Positions 35,029 through 43,761 of a stretch of 64,000 nt of DNA are shown here, one piece after another. Position numbers and translations under genes: made by a program. This stretch comes from Oscillospiraceae bacterium (GTDB lineage Bacteria; Bacillota; Clostridia; Oscillospirales; Oscillospiraceae), in the NCBI GenBank assembly GCA_017482385.1, contig JAFUNI010000004.1, positions 50,668 to 114,667 of the forward strand. Reading direction: 5' to 3'. Each line of letters opens with the position of its first letter. Position 1 is the stretch's first letter. Below the pieces are notes generated by a model. It did no database searches and was not told the DNA's origin. It saw only the letters and a program-made list of their open reading frames with translations.

Positions 35029-35676
35029 ATGAAAACTTATATTGTTGTTGGCTTGGGCCGTTTTGGCACGGAAGCAGCCAAGCGGCTGTGCGAATTGGGC
35101 TGTGAGGTGCTGGCTATTGATCAGAGCAGCGATCTGGTGCAGCATATCAGCGACAGCGTGACCCAGGCTGTTGTGGCTGATGCCCGGGATAAGGGCGTAT
35201 TGCGTGCTTTGGGCGTGGCCGATTTTGATTGCGCTATCGTTGCCATTGGCGGCAGCCTGGGCGATTCTGTCCTGGCAACGATGAACCTAAAGGAATTGGG
35301 TGTTCCTTATGTAGTCTGTAAGGCCCATGACGAGACCCACCGCCAGGTGCTGACTAAGCTGGGCGCGGATATGGTGGTGATCCCCGAGCAGGAGCAGGCA
35401 AATCGCCTGGCCCGGAATCTGTCCAGCCCCAATGTGTTGGATTATATTGAACTATCCGACGATTACGGCATTATCGAAGTGCCAGCCCCGGCAAAGTGGA
35501 TCGGAAAAAGTCTGAAAGACTTGAATGTCCGTGCCAAGCTGGGCGTAAATATCATTGCCATCAAGCAGGGCGAAAGTGTCAATGTATCTCCCGGTGCGGA
35601 TTATGCTATTTTAGAGGGCGATGTGATGGTCGTTTTGGGCGATACAGCTGCGCTGAACGCGGTGCAGAAATTATGA
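35029..35676 (+). CDS. ktrA: KtrA-type cytosolic K+ channel gating subunit (RCK domain)
   Basis: A 215-residue protein of an N-terminal Rossmann RCK_N domain (VVGLGRFGTEAAKRL at the start, then the acidic VLAIDQSSDLVQ) and a C-terminal RCK_C domain (about 135-215) that may bind c-di-AMP. It forms an octameric ring gating KtrB. GTAAGGAGG precedes the ATG. The last four bases overlap the next gene. Confidence 0.95.
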   Translation: MKTYIVVGLGRFGTEAAKRLCELGCEVLAIDQSSDLVQHISDSVTQAVVADARDKGVLRALGVADFDCAIVAIGGSLGDSVLATMNLKELGVPYVVCKAHDETHRQVLTKLGADMVVIPEQEQANRLARNLSSPNVLDYIELSDDYGIIEVPAPAKWIGKSLKDLNVRAKLGVNIIAIKQGESVNVSPGADYAILEGDVMVVLGDTAALNAVQKL

Positions 35677-36419
35677 GCGAACTGATTACTTCCCGGAAGA
35701 ATCCCTTGCTCCAGCAGGTGAAAAAGCTCCTGTCCTCCCGGAAAGAGCGGGAGGAAACGGGCCTTTTCGTGTCCGACGGCACGAAGCTGCTGCAGGAGGC
35801 GATCCGCTGGTGGCCGGGCTTACATACGGTGATCCTTTCTCAAAATGTGGAAATGGAGATCCCTGCCGGCGTGCGTGAGGTAAGAGTCCCTGAGGATGTG
35901 ATGGAATCCATCTCTCCCATGCAAGCACCCCAAGGCGCACTGTTTCTGTGCCGCCTGCCGGAAAAGAAAGCGTTCACGCCAAAACCGGGTATGCTGCTGC
36001 TGGATGGTATCCAGGATCCCGGTAATTTAGGGACGATCCTGCGTACAGCAGATGCGCTTCAAATTCCGGTTGCTCTCTTGGAGGGCTGCGCTGACCCCTA
36101 CAGCCATAAAGTCGTCCGTTCTTCTATGGGCGCTGTGTTCCGCATGGAGGTGGTGCAGACCACATGGGCGGCCGCCGAGCAGGCTTGTAAAGAGGCGGGT
36201 ATCCCTGTGGGTGTCACAGCTTTGGACGAAAAAGCCCGAGATCTGCGTGAATCCCCGCTGAACACGATGGCAGTCGTGATCGGCAGTGAGGGACAGGGTG
36301 TCCGTAAAGAAATTTTGCAGAGTGCCCAGAACAGCTTGATCATTCCCATGAATCCCAATTGCGAATCCTTGAACGCAGCCATTGCCGCAGCCATTGTTAT
36401 GTGGCAAATGAAGAAATAG
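35673..36419 (+). CDS. SpoU/TrmH-family RNA 2'-O-methyltransferase
   Basis: A 248-residue SAM-dependent RNA methylase. The N-terminal substrate domain (LITSRKNPLLQQVKKLLSSRKERE) is followed by a SPOUT knot with LLLDGIQDPGNLGTILRTAD near residue 107, VVIGSEGQGVRKE near 195 and the C-terminal IPMNPNCESLNAAIAAAIVMWQM. The order of three motifs is intact. It is similar to RlmB/YsgA proteins that methylate 23S rRNA; the exact target is not clear. It starts within the KtrA stop (ATGA). Confidence 0.9.
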   Translation: MSELITSRKNPLLQQVKKLLSSRKEREETGLFVSDGTKLLQEAIRWWPGLHTVILSQNVEMEIPAGVREVRVPEDVMESISPMQAPQGALFLCRLPEKKAFTPKPGMLLLDGIQDPGNLGTILRTADALQIPVALLEGCADPYSHKVVRSSMGAVFRMEVVQTTWAAAEQACKEAGIPVGVTALDEKARDLRESPLNTMAVVIGSEGQGVRKEILQSAQNSLIIPMNPNCESLNAAIAAAIVMWQMKK

Positions 36420-36433
36420 AAAGGGTGAAAAGT

Positions 36434-37654
36434 ATGCTCCTCCATTGGATTTGGTTTGCCGAGTTAAAGGATATTTCTCTTTTACATAAGCACCGTCTTT
36501 TGGAGCGCTTTGGCGATCCGGAGGAGCTATACCGTATGTCCGAGGAGGCCTTGCTGAATGCCGGCCTTCCGGAAAAGGAAAGAAACGCCCTGCTTGACAA
36601 AAATTTATGGAAAGCCGAGCAGATTACAGAGCGTTGCACCAAACGGGATATTGGAATCCTGCCAGTTGCAGACAGCGCCTATCCCAAGCGTCTGCGCAAT
36701 TCTGCCGATGCGCCTATCGTGCTGTATTACCGGGGCATTCTGCCCGATTGGGATGCAAGACCTTTTATTGGTGCGGTAGGTACAAGGAAGGCATCTGCCT
36801 ACGGTTTGCAGGTCGCCCATCAATTGGGAAGTCAAATTGCCTCCTGCGGCGGCTTCGTGGTGTCCGGCGGTGCGGCCGGCGGAGATACTGCTGCTATGCA
36901 GGGCGCAATGAGTGCCGGCTATCCCGTTGTAGGCGTGTTAGGCTGTGGCGTGGATGTGGTCTATCCCCACAGTAACCGCAAGCTTTTTGAAAAAATCGTA
37001 GCAGATGGCTGCCTGATTTCTGAATATCCTCCGGGAACAGAGCCAAAGCCCTGGCATTTTCCTGCCCGTAACCGAATCATCAGCGGTGTCAGCAATGGCG
37101 TGCTGGTGGTGGAAGCACCCAAGGGGAGCGGTGCGCTGATCACAGCCCGTCATGCATTGGAGCAAGGCCGGGATGTGTTTGTTGTGCCCGGAAATATCAA
37201 TTCTCCCACTTGTGAGGGCAGCAATGCCCTTCTGCAGGAGGGCGCTGCACCGGTGCTTTCCGGCTGGGATGTGGTGTCCGGCTATGAATTTTTGTACCCC
37301 GGAAAGCTCCAAAAGAACTTGAATGTTTCTCTTTATACCGGTGAGGAAACTTTGGCACAGGTGGCGCAGACACCGGCACATTTGGAAAATTCTACGAATA
37401 AATCGGCAAAATCCGGGAAAATACCCATTGACAACGGAGAAAAATCCCCGTATATTGAATTAGTTAAAAATCGACCTGCTCTTGATGAAGAGGAGCAGGC
37501 TGTTTTGGCGTGCCTTACAGAAAGTCCGCAGCAGGCTTCTGAAGTGATGGCTGCCTTAGATATGCCCTCGGGAAAAGTGCTGTCTGTTCTTACAATGCTG
37601 ACAGTAAAGGGCTATGCAAAGAAGCATCCCGGCGGCAGCTATAGTATGAAATAA
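36434..37654 (+). CDS. dprA: DNA-processing protein DprA
   Basis: A 406-residue protein that loads RecA on incoming single-stranded DNA during transformation. A SAM-like N-terminal region (1-80) precedes the Rossmann-like core (about 100-300) with GAVGTRKASAYG, VSGGAAGGDTAAMQGAM, GVLGCGVDVVYPHSNRKLF, SEYPPGTEPKPWHFPARNRIISGVS and the GSGALITARHALEQGRDVFVVPG. A C-terminal winged helix (about 345-400) is present, as in most family members. It lies directly before topA, as in many Firmicutes. The start at 36434 is preceded by AAGGGTGAAAAGT. Confidence 0.95.
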   Translation: MLLHWIWFAELKDISLLHKHRLLERFGDPEELYRMSEEALLNAGLPEKERNALLDKNLWKAEQITERCTKRDIGILPVADSAYPKRLRNSADAPIVLYYRGILPDWDARPFIGAVGTRKASAYGLQVAHQLGSQIASCGGFVVSGGAAGGDTAAMQGAMSAGYPVVGVLGCGVDVVYPHSNRKLFEKIVADGCLISEYPPGTEPKPWHFPARNRIISGVSNGVLVVEAPKGSGALITARHALEQGRDVFVVPGNINSPTCEGSNALLQEGAAPVLSGWDVVSGYEFLYPGKLQKNLNVSLYTGEETLAQVAQTPAHLENSTNKSAKSGKIPIDNGEKSPYIELVKNRPALDEEEQAVLACLTESPQQASEVMAALDMPSGKVLSVLTMLTVKGYAKKHPGGSYSMK

Positions 37655-37672
37655 TCGTGTTCGGAGGAAACT

Positions 37673-39847
37673 ATGGGTTTCAATCTTGTTATTATGGAGT
37701 CTCCCACAAAGGCGAAGACCGTGGGGAAATATTTGGGTCCTGACTATGTGGTGAAGGCATGCCGCGGTCATTTGCGGGACCTGCCCAAGAGCACCCTGGG
37801 TGTGGATATTGAAAATAATTTCACCCCCGAGTATGTCCCCCTGGCAGACAGAGGGGATATCATTGCAGAACTGAAGAAGGAAGCCAAGAAGGCAGATACT
37901 GTCTACCTTGCAACTGACCCGGACCGGGAGGGTGAGGCCATTGCCTGGCATTTGAAGGAGCTTTTGGAGCTGCCCGACAGCAAGACCAAGCGGGCCGCTT
38001 TTAACGAAGTTACGGAAAAAGTGGTAAAAGAAGCCATTGCCAATCCCCGGGATATCGACAGCAGCCTGGTGGATGCTCAGCAGGCGCGGCGTGTGCTGGA
38101 CCGGATCGTGGGCTATCAGCTTTCTCCTTTGCTGTGGAAGAAGATCCGCAGAGGCCTGTCTGCAGGCCGTGTCCAGTCTGTTGTGACCCGGTTTGTGGTG
38201 GACAGGGAAAATGAGATCCGTGCCTTTGTACCCAAGGAAAGCTGGTCTTTGGATGTGAAGCTGCGCCTTTTGGATAAAAACGGCAGCTTTACAGCCCGTT
38301 ACTATGGCGAAACAAAAAAGCGGGAGCTGGCTACCGAAGCCCAGGTGCAGGATATTATTAAGGATATCACCGATAAGGAATTTACTGTAGCCGGTGTAAA
38401 GCGGGCAGACAAGAAGCGCTCTGCTGCACCTCCCTTTACCACCTCTACCTTGCAGCAGGAGGCATCCCGCAAGCTGAATATGACCCCCAAGCGCACCATG
38501 GCCATTGCCCAGCAGCTTTATGAAGGTGTGGACGTGGCAGGAGAAGGCACTTTGGGTCTGATCACCTATATGCGTACCGACTCTCTGCGCCTTTCCGACG
38601 AAGCTATGGCTGCAGCAGCGGACTTTATCAAGACTCGTTACGGCAAGAACTATTATTACGGCTCTTTCCACAATTTCTCCGCCAAGGCCGGCGCCCAGGA
38701 TGCCCATGAGGCCATCCGTCCCACCCATGTGGAGCTGGACCCCGAGAAGATCGAAAAGAGCTTGACCAAGGAACAGTACCGGCTGTATAAGCTGATTTGG
38801 AGCCGATTCCTGGCCTCCCAGATGGCAAATGCTGTATATGATACCGTGTCCATTGATACCCAGTGCGCAGGCCACCTGTTCCGTAGCTCCCACCAGAGTG
38901 TGAAGTTCTCCGGCTTCTTAGCTGTTTATGAAGAGAGCCGGGACGAGGAAGCAGAAGCACCCGGCACACCGCTGCCCGATCTGCAGGTAGGGGACAGAGC
39001 CGTTGCCACGGAATTAAAGCCCGAGCAGCACTTCTCCCAGCCTCCTGCCCGGTTCAATGAGGCAAGTCTTATTAAGGAAATGGAAGAGCGGGGCGTTGGC
39101 CGTCCCTCCACCTACGCAACCATCGTGTCCACCATTCAGGACCGGGAGTATGTGAACAAGGTGGATAAGCGCCTGCAGCCCACCGCCTTGGGCGAAGTGG
39201 TCACCGGCCTTATGATGGACCGTTTCACCGATATCATTGATGTGGAATTTACCGCCAATATGGAAACCCGCCTGGACCGGGTGGAATCCGGCGAGCAGGA
39301 TTGGAAAGCCTTGCTTGCGGAATTCTACCAGGGCTTCAGCAAGGAACTGACCGATGCGGAAACCGCCCTGGAGGGCACACGGCTGAAAGTGCCCGATGAA
39401 GTGACCGAGGAAATCTGTGAGGTTTGCGGCAGAAATATGGTGGTGAAGATCGGCCGGTTCGGTAAGTTCTTGGCTTGCCCGGGTTTCCCCGAGTGCACCA
39501 ATACCAAGCCCATTGTGGAGAAAATGCCCGGCCGCTGCCCCAAATGTGGCAGCACTATCTTGAAGCGCAAATCCAAGCGCGGCTATGCCTATTATGGCTG
39601 TGAGCGCGGTGCGGAGTGCGGCTTTATGACTTGGGATGTACCCACCGCAGAGGATTGCCCCAAGTGCGGACAGACTATGTTCAAGAAGTCCGGCCGGGGC
39701 AGAATGAAGCCTTTCTGCGTAAACGAGTCCTGCGAAAACTTCCTGCCGGAAGACAAGCGGGGCTACTATAAGAAGAAAGAAGCCGGCGAGCAGACAGAGG
39801 AAAAGCCTGCCAAGAAAACCGCCGGCAAGCGCAAGGAGACCAAATGA
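37673..39847 (+). CDS. topA: DNA topoisomerase I
   Basis: A 724-residue type IA topoisomerase that relaxes negative supercoils. The Toprim acidic motif DPDREGEAIAWHL is near residue 83, and the catalytic tyrosine is in GLITYMRTDSLRLSD near residue 305. The C-terminus carries three Cys4 zinc ribbons (CEVCGRNMV..., CPKCGSTILKRK..., CPKCGQTMFKK...), then a Lys-rich tail. Ribosome site CGGAGG. A 445-residue minus frame over it is a shadow. Confidence 0.97.
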   Translation: MGFNLVIMESPTKAKTVGKYLGPDYVVKACRGHLRDLPKSTLGVDIENNFTPEYVPLADRGDIIAELKKEAKKADTVYLATDPDREGEAIAWHLKELLELPDSKTKRAAFNEVTEKVVKEAIANPRDIDSSLVDAQQARRVLDRIVGYQLSPLLWKKIRRGLSAGRVQSVVTRFVVDRENEIRAFVPKESWSLDVKLRLLDKNGSFTARYYGETKKRELATEAQVQDIIKDITDKEFTVAGVKRADKKRSAAPPFTTSTLQQEASRKLNMTPKRTMAIAQQLYEGVDVAGEGTLGLITYMRTDSLRLSDEAMAAAADFIKTRYGKNYYYGSFHNFSAKAGAQDAHEAIRPTHVELDPEKIEKSLTKEQYRLYKLIWSRFLASQMANAVYDTVSIDTQCAGHLFRSSHQSVKFSGFLAVYEESRDEEAEAPGTPLPDLQVGDRAVATELKPEQHFSQPPARFNEASLIKEMEERGVGRPSTYATIVSTIQDREYVNKVDKRLQPTALGEVVTGLMMDRFTDIIDVEFTANMETRLDRVESGEQDWKALLAEFYQGFSKELTDAETALEGTRLKVPDEVTEEICEVCGRNMVVKIGRFGKFLACPGFPECTNTKPIVEKMPGRCPKCGSTILKRKSKRGYAYYGCERGAECGFMTWDVPTAEDCPKCGQTMFKKSGRGRMKPFCVNESCENFLPEDKRGYYKKKEAGEQTEEKPAKKTAGKRKETK

Positions 39848-41145
39848 TGGTAAAAGTCATCGGCGCAGGCCTTGCCGGCACAGAAGCTGCCTGGCAGTTG
39901 GCACAGCGGGGTATTTCAGTGGAGCTTTATGAAATGAAGCCCCATAAGAAATCCCCGGCCCACCATACCGATACCTTTGCGGAGCTGGTTTGCTCCAATT
40001 CCCTCCGGGGAGATAAAATTGAAAATGCCGTAGGCCTTCTCAAGGAAGAACTGCGCCGCCTGGACAGTTTGATCATCAGCTGTGCCGATGCCACCCGTGT
40101 GGAGGCCGGCGGCTGCCTGGCAGTGGACAGACAGGGCTTTTCTGATTTGGTAACGGAGAAAATCCGCAGCCACCCTAATATTACTGTTATTGACGAAGAA
40201 GTCACCGAAGTGCCGGAAGGCCCGGTGATCATCGCCACAGGCCCGCTCACTTCCGATGCTTTGTCCAAAGCCATTGGAGCGTACTTCGGCAGTGACTATC
40301 TCCACTTCTTTGACGCGGCAGCGCCCTTGGTTACTGCCGAGTCTGTGGATATGAATGAAGCCTGGTGGCAGAGCCGTTACGACCGGGGAACTCCGGATTA
40401 TGTAAACTGCGCCATGAATAAGGAGCAGTACGAGGCCTTTATCGCAGAGCTGATCTCCGCCGAGGAGGCAGAGGTCCACGGCTTTGAGGATAAGCGGGTC
40501 TTTGAGGGCTGTATGCCTGTGGAGGTAATGGCCCGCCGCGGCCAGGACACCCTGCGCTACGGACCGCTGAAGCCTGTTGGCCTGGTAGACCCCAAGACCG
40601 GCAAAGAGCCCTATGCGGTGGTCCAGCTGCGGCAGGACAATGCTGCCAAGAGTGTGTATAATCTGGTGGGCTTCCAGACCCACCTCAAGTTTGGCGAGCA
40701 GAAGCGGGTATTCTCTATGATCCCGGCACTGAAAAACGCCGAGTTTGTCCGTTACGGTGTCATGCACCAAAATACCTTCCTGCAAAGCCCCAATCTGCTG
40801 GATAAGTACTATGCTGACCGCCGTAACCCCTTGGTTGCCTTTGCTGGACAGATGACCGGCGTGGAGGGCTATGTGGAAAGCGCAGCCTCCGGTTTCTTAG
40901 CGGCGGTTGCTATGGCGGCTAAGGTACAGGAACGGGAAATCCCCGACTTCCCCAAGGAAACTGCCATCGGCGCTTTGGGCTTGTACATCAGCGATGGGCG
41001 GATCGAAAACTTCCAGCCAATGAATGTGAATTTCAGCATCATTGCGCCTCTGGAGCAGCGGATCCGCAAGAAGGCTGAAAAGAATTTGGCTATTGCCAAC
41101 CGTTCTTTGGCCATTATCGACGAACTGAAAAATAAAGGTATATAG
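39844..41145 (+). CDS. trmFO: tRNA (uracil-5-)-methyltransferase TrmFO
   Basis: A 433-residue FAD- and folate-dependent enzyme that methylates U54 of tRNA. The FAD dinucleotide motif VIGAGLAGTEAAWQLAQRG is at the N-terminus, and VCSNSLRG, EVMARRGQDTLRYGPLKPVGL and AGQMTGVEGYVESAASG are typical. An ATG at 39847 is also possible; both are near AAGGAG. The gene starts over the topA stop. TrmFO is typical of Firmicutes with folate-dependent T54 synthesis. Confidence 0.97.
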   Translation: MMVKVIGAGLAGTEAAWQLAQRGISVELYEMKPHKKSPAHHTDTFAELVCSNSLRGDKIENAVGLLKEELRRLDSLIISCADATRVEAGGCLAVDRQGFSDLVTEKIRSHPNITVIDEEVTEVPEGPVIIATGPLTSDALSKAIGAYFGSDYLHFFDAAAPLVTAESVDMNEAWWQSRYDRGTPDYVNCAMNKEQYEAFIAELISAEEAEVHGFEDKRVFEGCMPVEVMARRGQDTLRYGPLKPVGLVDPKTGKEPYAVVQLRQDNAAKSVYNLVGFQTHLKFGEQKRVFSMIPALKNAEFVRYGVMHQNTFLQSPNLLDKYYADRRNPLVAFAGQMTGVEGYVESAASGFLAAVAMAAKVQEREIPDFPKETAIGALGLYISDGRIENFQPMNVNFSIIAPLEQRIRKKAEKNLAIANRSLAIIDELKNKGI

Positions 41146-41162
41146 ACGAAAGAGGTGCGGCT

Positions 41163-42197
41163 ATGAAGATCATTCTGGACGCAATGGGCGGTGACAATGC
41201 CCCCATGGCGCCTGTTATGGGCGCTATTCAGGCAGCCAAGGATTTTGGCGCGGAAATCACATTGATAGGCAGGGGAGAGGAGATCCTGCAGGCCCTCCGG
41301 GAGCAGGGGATCGAGACCTTGCCCAAGGGCATTGAAATGGTCCATGCTGACGAGGTGGTGGATATCCACGAGGATCCTGCTGCCGCTGTACGGAAGAAAA
41401 AGAATTCCTCTATGATGTTGGGCCTTAAGATGCTTGCTGACGGTGAGGGCGACGCCTTCATTTCCGCCGGCTCTACCGGTGCGCTGCTTAGCGGCGCAAC
41501 CTTGATCGTAAAGCGGGTCAAGGGCATTCGCCGGGCAGCAATGGGCCCCGTGATGCCCAATAAGGCCGGCACTAAGACCGTCTTTTTGGACTGCGGCGCA
41601 AACGCCGAGTGTACGCCGGAATTTCTGCTGCAGTTTGGTATTGTAGGTTCTCTGTATGCCAAGAAGTACTTAGGTGTGGAAAACCCCAAGGTGGGTCTTC
41701 TCAACATCGGCGCTGAGGACACCAAGGGCACGCCCTTGCAGAAAGAGGCCTATGCACTTCTGCAGGAGGCAAGCGAAAAGGGTCTTATCAACTTCGTGGG
41801 CAATACCGAGGCCCGCGATGTGCCTTTGGGCGCTGTGGATGTGGTGGTCTGCGACGGATTTTCCGGCAATGTGTTGCTGAAATCCATTGAAGGTACTGCT
41901 ATGTTTATGGGCAGCTTGATGTCCAAAATGTTCAAGAAAAACTTCCTCAGCAAGCTGGCAGCTCTGTTTGTGATGAAGGACATCAAGGCCTTCAAGAAAC
42001 TGCTTGACTACCGTGAGATCGGTGGCACCCAGTTCTTAGGTATCCGCAAGCCTGTTATCAAAGCCCACGGTTCTTCCGACGAGCGGGCTTTCCGCAATGC
42101 GGTACGCCAGGCAATGGACGCAGCCAATGCTGACTTCTCTGCGGAGCTGGAGCAGAGCCTGCAGGCCCTTTCTGATAAGGAGACCGCAGATGATTAA
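41163..42197 (+). CDS. plsX: phosphate acyltransferase PlsX
   Basis: A 344-residue enzyme that makes acyl-phosphate from acyl-ACP for PlsY, starting phospholipid synthesis. MKIILDAMGGDNAP opens the protein; ISAGSTGALL near 100, DCGAN near 143 and NVLLKSIEGTAMFM follow. GAGGTGCGGCT precedes the ATG. The partner fabD/acpP genes usually beside plsX are not here. Confidence 0.97.
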   Translation: MKIILDAMGGDNAPMAPVMGAIQAAKDFGAEITLIGRGEEILQALREQGIETLPKGIEMVHADEVVDIHEDPAAAVRKKKNSSMMLGLKMLADGEGDAFISAGSTGALLSGATLIVKRVKGIRRAAMGPVMPNKAGTKTVFLDCGANAECTPEFLLQFGIVGSLYAKKYLGVENPKVGLLNIGAEDTKGTPLQKEAYALLQEASEKGLINFVGNTEARDVPLGAVDVVVCDGFSGNVLLKSIEGTAMFMGSLMSKMFKKNFLSKLAALFVMKDIKAFKKLLDYREIGGTQFLGIRKPVIKAHGSSDERAFRNAVRQAMDAANADFSAELEQSLQALSDKETADD

Positions 42198-42870
42198 GGA
42201 TTTGGAAACCGCCATCGGCTACCGGTTCAAGAATATTATGCTCCTGCAAAATGCCTTGACCCATTCTTCCTATGCCAATGAGCATTGGCACGACAGCCTG
42301 AAAAGCAATGAACGGCTGGAGTTTTTGGGAGATTCCGTTTTGGGTATGGTGGTTGCGCAGCATTTGTTCCGCAATTTTCCCAATCGCCCGGAGGGCGATC
42401 TCACCCGTATGCGGGCAGATATGGTCTGCGAAACAGCCTTGGCAAAGATTGCCGAGGAGATCAATTTGGGCGAGCACCTGCTTTTGGGAAACGGCGAGGA
42501 ACAAAACGGCGGACGAAGCCGCTGCTCCATTTTGGCCGATGCTGTGGAGTCTGTGATTGCGGCCTGTTTCTTAGACGGCGGTATGCCTGCGGCGGAAAGC
42601 TTTATAAGCTGCTTTGTGCTGTGTAATGTGCCGGGGGATAAGCCTGCCAATTTGGATTATAAAACGGCATTCCAGGAACTGGTGCAGCAGAAAAAGAATC
42701 AGCAGATTGCCTATCGCCTTATAGGGGAAAGCGGTCCGGACCACGATAAGGAGTTTACCGTGGAAGTGACCCTCAACGGTAAAGTTGTGGGACAGGGAAC
42801 CGGTACCAGCAAAAAGCGTGCAGAGCAGAATGCTGCCAAAGAGGCAATGGAAAAACTCTTCCATAAATAA
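42190..42870 (+). CDS. rnc: ribonuclease III
   Basis: A 226-residue double-stranded RNA nuclease. The catalytic signature NERLEFLGDSVLGMVVA is near residue 40, the second acidic site ILADAVESVIAACFLDGG near 116, and a C-terminal dsRNA-binding domain (about 155-225) ends in TGTSKKRAEQNAAKEAMEKL. The ATG overlaps plsX by eight bases and fixes the start. Confidence 0.97.
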   Translation: MIKDLETAIGYRFKNIMLLQNALTHSSYANEHWHDSLKSNERLEFLGDSVLGMVVAQHLFRNFPNRPEGDLTRMRADMVCETALAKIAEEINLGEHLLLGNGEEQNGGRSRCSILADAVESVIAACFLDGGMPAAESFISCFVLCNVPGDKPANLDYKTAFQELVQQKKNQQIAYRLIGESGPDHDKEFTVEVTLNGKVVGQGTGTSKKRAEQNAAKEAMEKLFHK

Positions 42871-42877
42871 ATTGCAT

Positions 42878-42918
42878 AATCCCTCCTGTGGCGGAAAAAA
42901 TACCACAGGAGGGATTTT
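42878..42918 (+). terminator. intrinsic terminator after rnc, overlapping the spoVAC ribosome site
   Basis: A perfect 14-base stem AATCCCTCCTGTGG / CCACAGGAGGGATT has an 11-base loop and a short T-run. The AGGAGGG of the right arm is also the ribosome site of the next gene, so the hairpin could mask that site on read-through transcripts. Confidence 0.85.
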
Positions 42919-42920
42919 CT

Positions 42921-43304
42921 ATGACGGAAAAAGAGTATGGAAAACTGATAAGCAATATGGCTCCCAAGTCGCCCATCATCAAGGATTGTTTCAATGCCTT
43001 TTGGATCGGTGGACTGATCTGCACAATCGGCCAGCTGATTATGAATGGTTATGCGGCGCTGGGCCTGGACAAAACCGATGCCGGCACAGCCACATCAATG
43101 TCGTTGGTATTTCTTTCTGCCTTGCTGACGGGCCTGAGCCTTTACGATAATATCGCCAAACACGCTGGCGCCGGTACCTTGGTACCCATCACCGGCTTTG
43201 CCAATGCCATTGCCGCCCCCGCCGTGGAATTCAAAACCGATGAGTGTGATATAATAGGACTCAGTCGGAAAGCCTTACAATTCATGGCGAGTATGATGAT
43301 TTAG
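42921..43304 (+). pseudogene. spoVAC: spoVAC, truncated by insertion (5' part)
   Basis: SpoVAC is a membrane channel protein of the Ca-dipicolinate import/release complex of spores. Residues 1-108 agree with the family: MAPKSPIIKDCFNAFWIGGLICTIGQ at the start and ALLTGLSLYDNIAKHAGAGTLVPITGFANAIAAPAVEFKTDE. From residue 109 the reading turns to CDIIGLSRKALQFMASMMI, unlike any SpoVAC, which should continue with a glycine-rich membrane segment to about 150 residues. The usual downstream spoVAD is absent. I infer that a mobile element entered near 43240. A native short isoform is unlikely but not excluded. Confidence 0.85.
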
Positions 43305-43415
43305 TCCAACTATACTTACACGAACAGGCGGTGATATTGACGAGTGTCTTGGAGTATTCGAACTGCTCCCCAATTTTATATTTAGCAACTTTCCAACCTG
43401 CCACACAGGTTCGAG

Positions 43416-43454
43416 GTACCGGACGGATTCTGTCACACCGTCCGGTACTTTTTT
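43416..43454 (+). terminator. intrinsic terminator near the left end of the element
   Basis: An 11-base perfect stem GTACCGGACGG / CCGTCCGGTAC with an 11-base loop is followed by TTTTTT. It may insulate the element from spoVAC transcription. The rest of 43305-43479 shows no gene. Confidence 0.88.
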
Positions 43455-43479
43455 ATAGTGATTACATACGGAGGATTAT

Positions 43480-43692
43480 ATGAACACAGGAACGCTTGTT
43501 AAACGGCGCGGATCAGATTGTATGGATATCCGCTTCGGTTTATATGACTATCATGGAGGGTTACAATGTGGAGAAACATTAGATGTTAAGATCAGTGGTA
43601 AATGGATCCCTACCCGAATTGAACTGGGTGAAGATTGGTATTTAGTAGGTATCGATGTGGACGATTTGGTAGGACTAATCGTCCGAATTTAA
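43480..43692 (+). CDS. DUF5348 family small protein
   Basis: A 70-residue protein with RFGLYDYHGGLQCGETLDV and GKWIPTRIELGEDWYLVGI, which I recognise as DUF5348, a family nearly confined to conjugative elements of Clostridia. It is likely a small beta-rich protein. Its function is unknown; regular presence next to replication-type genes suggests a role in element maintenance. ACGGAGG precedes the ATG, and a terminator follows 11 bases after the stop. Confidence 0.75.
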   Translation: MNTGTLVKRRGSDCMDIRFGLYDYHGGLQCGETLDVKISGKWIPTRIELGEDWYLVGIDVDDLVGLIVRI

Positions 43693-43703
43693 TAGTTCGG
43701 CGT

Positions 43704-43733
43704 AGCCAGCAGGAGAAATCTTGCTGGCTTTTT
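43704..43733 (+). terminator. intrinsic terminator after the DUF5348 gene
   Basis: AGCCAGCA / TGCTGGCT forms an 8-base perfect stem with a 10-base loop followed by TTTTT. Confidence 0.8.
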
Positions 43734-43761
43734 CTATTTTAAGGACAAGGAGGATGGCGGT

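Noticed and set aside
37556-38893. 445-residue minus-strand reading frame
   Set aside because: Antisense to dprA 3' end and topA; no motif or start site.
42921-43304. Frameshift or sequencing error as the cause of the short SpoVAC
   Set aside because: None of the three forward frames after 43244 shows the missing SpoVAC segment, so an insertion fits better.
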